From Oscillospiraceae bacterium (GTDB lineage: Bacteria; Bacillota_A; Clostridia; Oscillospirales; Ruminococcaceae): a stretch of DNA of 28,716 bases. Below the pieces are notes generated by a model. The model saw only the letters and a program-made list of their open reading frames with translations. It ran no database searches and was not told the DNA's origin. Below, piece by piece: positions 26,319-28,716 of the stretch (positions within the stretch are counted from its first letter, which is position 1; every line of letters starts with the position of its first letter). The stretch is from contig JAFWUX010000217.1 in assembly GCA_017523995.1 (NCBI GenBank), forward strand, positions 1-28,716, read 5' to 3'. A program made the translations under genes and the position numbers.

Positions 26319-26464
26319 GTGTATTTTTGCATAACATGCAGATTTCACCGCACAGAATGCCGAAATATGCTCCGATCTCTTGACAATTGCCATAAAACAA
26401 GTTAAAATAATATGCGTACGGCTTTCCGTGATATCCCGTACAGTATGACACCATGCATTATGCA
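26307..26464. promoter_or_regulatory. Three TGCAT-(N)-ATGCA elements in the divergent promoter region
   Basis: TGCATAATGCA at 26307-26317, TGCATAACATGCA at 26328-26340 (21 bp further, two helical turns) and the reverse complement TGCATTATGCA at 26454-26464, in the leader of the cohesin gene. They flank or overlap both promoters and could be operators for a shared regulator. Inference only; AT-rich sequence makes chance occurrence possible. Confidence 0.4.
26380..26408 (+). promoter_or_regulatory. Consensus sigmaA promoter of the cohesin gene
   Basis: Perfect TTGACA (26380-26385), a 17-bp spacer and TAAAAT (26403-26408). The leader of about 70 nt starts near a possible hairpin, GTACGG (26416-26421) with CCGTAC (26436-26441). 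Confidence 0.82.
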
Positions 26465-26483
26465 GCAGTGAAGGAGAATGATT

Positions 26484-28716
26484 ATGAAAAAACGTCTTAC
26501 CGCATTGCTGTCAGCCGCAGCACTCCTGCTGACAGCCACACCGCTGCAGGCATTTGCCGCCGCCGATCTGGAACTCGAAGCCCAGCCGGCAGCAACAAAA
26601 TGCACTGCAGGCAACAAAGTCACAATGCCGGTCACATGCACGGTCAATTCCGGCTATGCCGCCGGCATCATCGACGTCGAATGGGACAGCACCGCGCTGA
26701 CGCTCACCGATGTCAAGTATGATGCAGACATTGCACCGGCAAATGATCCCGCGCCGATCGAGGGCACATCCGGCAAATACCGGCTTGCGTTCGGCGATTA
26801 CCTCGCAAAGGAGCCCTTCGTGATGGGCGGCGACTTCTTCGTTCTGGAATTCACCGTCACAGAAGGCGCAAAGCCCGGCGATTATCCGGTCACGCTGACC
26901 GACAAGGGCATCTACGATCAGAACGTCAAAAAGATTCAGACGGATATCCAGTCCTCTTATATCAGGATCGAGGATATCTTCGACATGGAGATGCGGGCAA
27001 CCGGCGGCTACGGCGTCCTCACGCCCGGTCTTGAGGTCGATGTCACCGTGGACGCGGAGCTGAACCCCGGCTATGCCGTCGGTGCAATGGACGCGCACTG
27101 GGATCCGGAAACGCTGATTCTCAAAGAGATACAATATAATAGTGATCTCGCGCCTGCAAACCAGCCCGCCCCGATCAAGAACACCGGCAAATACCGCGTC
27201 TGCTTCGGCAGCTATCTTGCAACAGAGAACTTCACCGGCACCGGCGAACTGTTCAAAATGGTATTTGAGGTTGCAGAGGGCGCAAAGGCAGACAGCTATC
27301 CTGTCACCTTCGACAACTACGATTTCCTCGACTGCGACATCAATCCGATGAAGGTCAATGTTGAAGGCTGCGTGGTCGATCTGCACGAAGCCACCACAAC
27401 GGGAACAGAAGCACCCGCGACCTCCGGCATTGAATCGGAAACCACAACCGCAAAATCCACCACCGATGTGATCGCCGGCACCACGGTTCCGGTCACCACA
27501 ACCGTGAGACCTGTCACCGGACCGGTTCCCGGCACAACCACCCATGTGACTACTACGGCATCCGGCACCACAACCGAGAGAGTTTTCACCAGACCGATCC
27601 CCGGTACCACAACCCATATGACCACAACGGTCTCCACCACCACAACCGAGAGAATTTTCACCAGACCGATCCCCGGTACCACAACCCATGTGACCACTAC
27701 GGCATCCGGCACCACAACTGAGAGAGTTTTCACCAGACCGATCCCCGGTACCACAACCCATATGACCACTACGGTCTGCACCACCACAACCGAGAGAGTT
27801 TTCACCAGACCGATCCCCGGTACCACAACCCATATGACTACAACGGTCACCACCACCACAACCGCAAGACCGACCGCCACGCCGACCGTCGGCACTACAA
27901 TCCCGACTACTACAACAGTCACCACCACCACAACCGCAAGACCGACTACCACGCCGACCGTCGGCACAACAATTCCGGCGACCACAACGGTCTCCGGCAC
28001 CACAACCGCCGATAACAGCCAGATGATCATGCAGGCAGGCAAAACCGTCGCCCGCATCGGCTCGGATGCCGAGATTCTGGTGCCGGTCATCGCCTCCAAA
28101 AACGCAGGCTATGCAGTCGGCTCGCTGACCGCACACTGGAATCCGGATGCACTGGTGCTCAAGGAAGTCCGCTATAACGAAAAGCTTGCACCGGCAAATC
28201 AGCCGGCACCTGTCAAGAACAGCGGCAGCTACCGCGTCTGCTTCGGCAACTATCTCGCAACCGAAAACTTCACCGGCACCGGCACACTGTTCACGCTGGT
28301 CTTTACCGCAGCGGAAAACGTCAAACCCGAAACGGTCGCAATCACCTTTGACAAATTCGATTTCCTCGATGCAGACATCAACACCCTGACAGCATCCTGC
28401 TCGGCAGGTGAGGTTGTCCTGACAGACAAGGAGATCACCACAACTGCCATTGGAACAACCACCGCGGGCACACCGACCACCACAACCGCTGCAAAGACAA
28501 CCGCTGCACCTGTCACATCCGGCACAGCACTGTTCACCACAACGCTCGCTGCAACAACCGTCATCACAACCGTTGCCGACTTCGCACCGTCGCTGAAATG
28601 GGATAATTCCCCGATGAAGGTCGGTGAAACCCGCCGCATGAAGGTCACAAATCCGATGAGCGGCGCAAATGTCAGCTCTGCGGATATCATGCAGGATGTC
28701 GATTGTCTGAAGTGCA
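26484..28716 (+). CDS. Cohesin-bearing scaffoldin-like protein (C-terminus cut by window edge)
   Basis: The first 744 residues of a secreted protein; the frame stays open to the last base. Signal peptide about 1-27. Cohesin-like modules at about 28-165, 167-302 and 512-652. Modules 2 and 3 are close (shared GYAVG, LAPANQPAP, YRVCFG-YLATENFTGTG), while module 1 is more divergent. Between 2 and 3 lies a Thr-rich linker built of 72-bp repeats; a second linker covers about 653-697, and a further beta-like domain begins at about 699. Cohesins bind dockerins, and three dockerin proteins are encoded in this window. ATG 26484 follows AAGGAG. The anchoring end is not visible, so primary versus anchoring scaffoldin cannot be decided. 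Confidence 0.85.
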   Translation, partial: MKKRLTALLSAAALLLTATPLQAFAAADLELEAQPAATKCTAGNKVTMPVTCTVNSGYAAGIIDVEWDSTALTLTDVKYDADIAPANDPAPIEGTSGKYRLAFGDYLAKEPFVMGGDFFVLEFTVTEGAKPGDYPVTLTDKGIYDQNVKKIQTDIQSSYIRIEDIFDMEMRATGGYGVLTPGLEVDVTVDAELNPGYAVGAMDAHWDPETLILKEIQYNSDLAPANQPAPIKNTGKYRVCFGSYLATENFTGTGELFKMVFEVAEGAKADSYPVTFDNYDFLDCDINPMKVNVEGCVVDLHEATTTGTEAPATSGIESETTTAKSTTDVIAGTTVPVTTTVRPVTGPVPGTTTHVTTTASGTTTERVFTRPIPGTTTHMTTTVSTTTTERIFTRPIPGTTTHVTTTASGTTTERVFTRPIPGTTTHMTTTVCTTTTERVFTRPIPGTTTHMTTTVTTTTTARPTATPTVGTTIPTTTTVTTTTTARPTTTPTVGTTIPATTTVSGTTTADNSQMIMQAGKTVARIGSDAEILVPVIASKNAGYAVGSLTAHWNPDALVLKEVRYNEKLAPANQPAPVKNSGSYRVCFGNYLATENFTGTGTLFTLVFTAAENVKPETVAITFDKFDFLDADINTLTASCSAGEVVLTDKEITTTAIGTTTAGTPTTTTAAKTTAAPVTSGTALFTTTLAATTVITTVADFAPSLKWDNSPMKVGETRRMKVTNPMSGANVSSADIMQDVDCLKC
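27504..28007 (+). repeat. Seven tandem 72-bp units encoding the scaffoldin linker
   Basis: Units start at 27504, 27576, 27648, 27720, 27792, 27864 and 27936, an exact 72-bp (24-residue) period. The middle four units are nearly identical and encode ER(V/I)FTRPIPGTTTH followed by a Thr-rich end. The first and the last two are diverged (RPVTGPVPGTTTH; RPTATPTVGTT). Period kept in frame throughout. Confidence 0.93.

Noticed and set aside
26511..28136. 541-codon minus-strand open frame opposite the cohesin gene
   Set aside because: Gly/Cys-rich product created by antisense reading of Thr-linker repeats; the plus-strand frame has signal peptide, cohesin modules, promoter and Shine-Dalgarno.

Overview
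The window looks like a chromosomal segment from a cellulosome-producing gut Clostridium relative, most likely Ruminococcus or a close neighbour in the Ruminococcaceae. The reasons are three proteins with dockerin modules, one protein with several cohesin modules, long Thr-rich linkers, a class III (Firmicutes-type) fructose-1,6-bisphosphatase, a small acid-soluble spore protein, and Gram-positive promoters and Shine-Dalgarno sites. Nothing here fixes the species.

Layout. 1-2243 (minus, truncated): secreted CE1 esterase - CBM6 - dockerin - second CE1 esterase. 2739-4655 (plus): fbp. 4707-5023 (minus): an intact small VbhA-like antitoxin followed by a Fic toxin cut down to its first ~48 residues. 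5115-5363 (minus): alpha/beta-type SASP. 5499-5811: three tandem copies of a 106-bp unit that carries palindromes. 6028-8172 (plus): SNF2-type helicase. 8414-9466 (plus): DUF4349 lipoprotein. 9555-13676 (minus): 1373-residue secreted protein with a dockerin and a gluzincin-like HExxH centre. 13957-15501 (plus): large lipoprotein resembling DUF6034. 15670-17699: OmpR-type response regulator and histidine kinase. 17800-22090: five overlapping genes (two membrane proteins, ABC ATPase, large anchored CARDB-like ectodomain protein, two-TM protein with an extracytoplasmic domain). 22175-26230 (minus): dockerin-bearing BspA-like leucine-rich-repeat protein with a ~270-residue Thr linker. 26484-28716 (plus, truncated): cohesin-bearing scaffoldin-like protein.

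Two themes link the genes. First, the dockerin proteins (esterase, putative peptidase, LRR protein) and the cohesin protein are the plug and socket parts of a cell-surface polysaccharide- or host-facing complex; the LRR and cohesin genes are divergent and share a compact promoter region. Second, the two-component system lies between two copies of a strongly conserved element: TTTACA-type direct repeats 11 bp apart with a -10-like AATACT exactly 25 bp from the first repeat. One copy is upstream of the lipoprotein at 13957 and the other upstream of the ABC operon. This suggests one regulon (lipoprotein, sensor, ABC exporter, anchored ectodomain), and it is the best candidate for an undescribed system here. 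A 12-bp-stem terminator sits between the second copy and the ABC operon, so attenuation is possible.

Most promoters I could identify are near-consensus with exact 17-bp spacers. No tRNA, rRNA, IS element or CRISPR array was seen.
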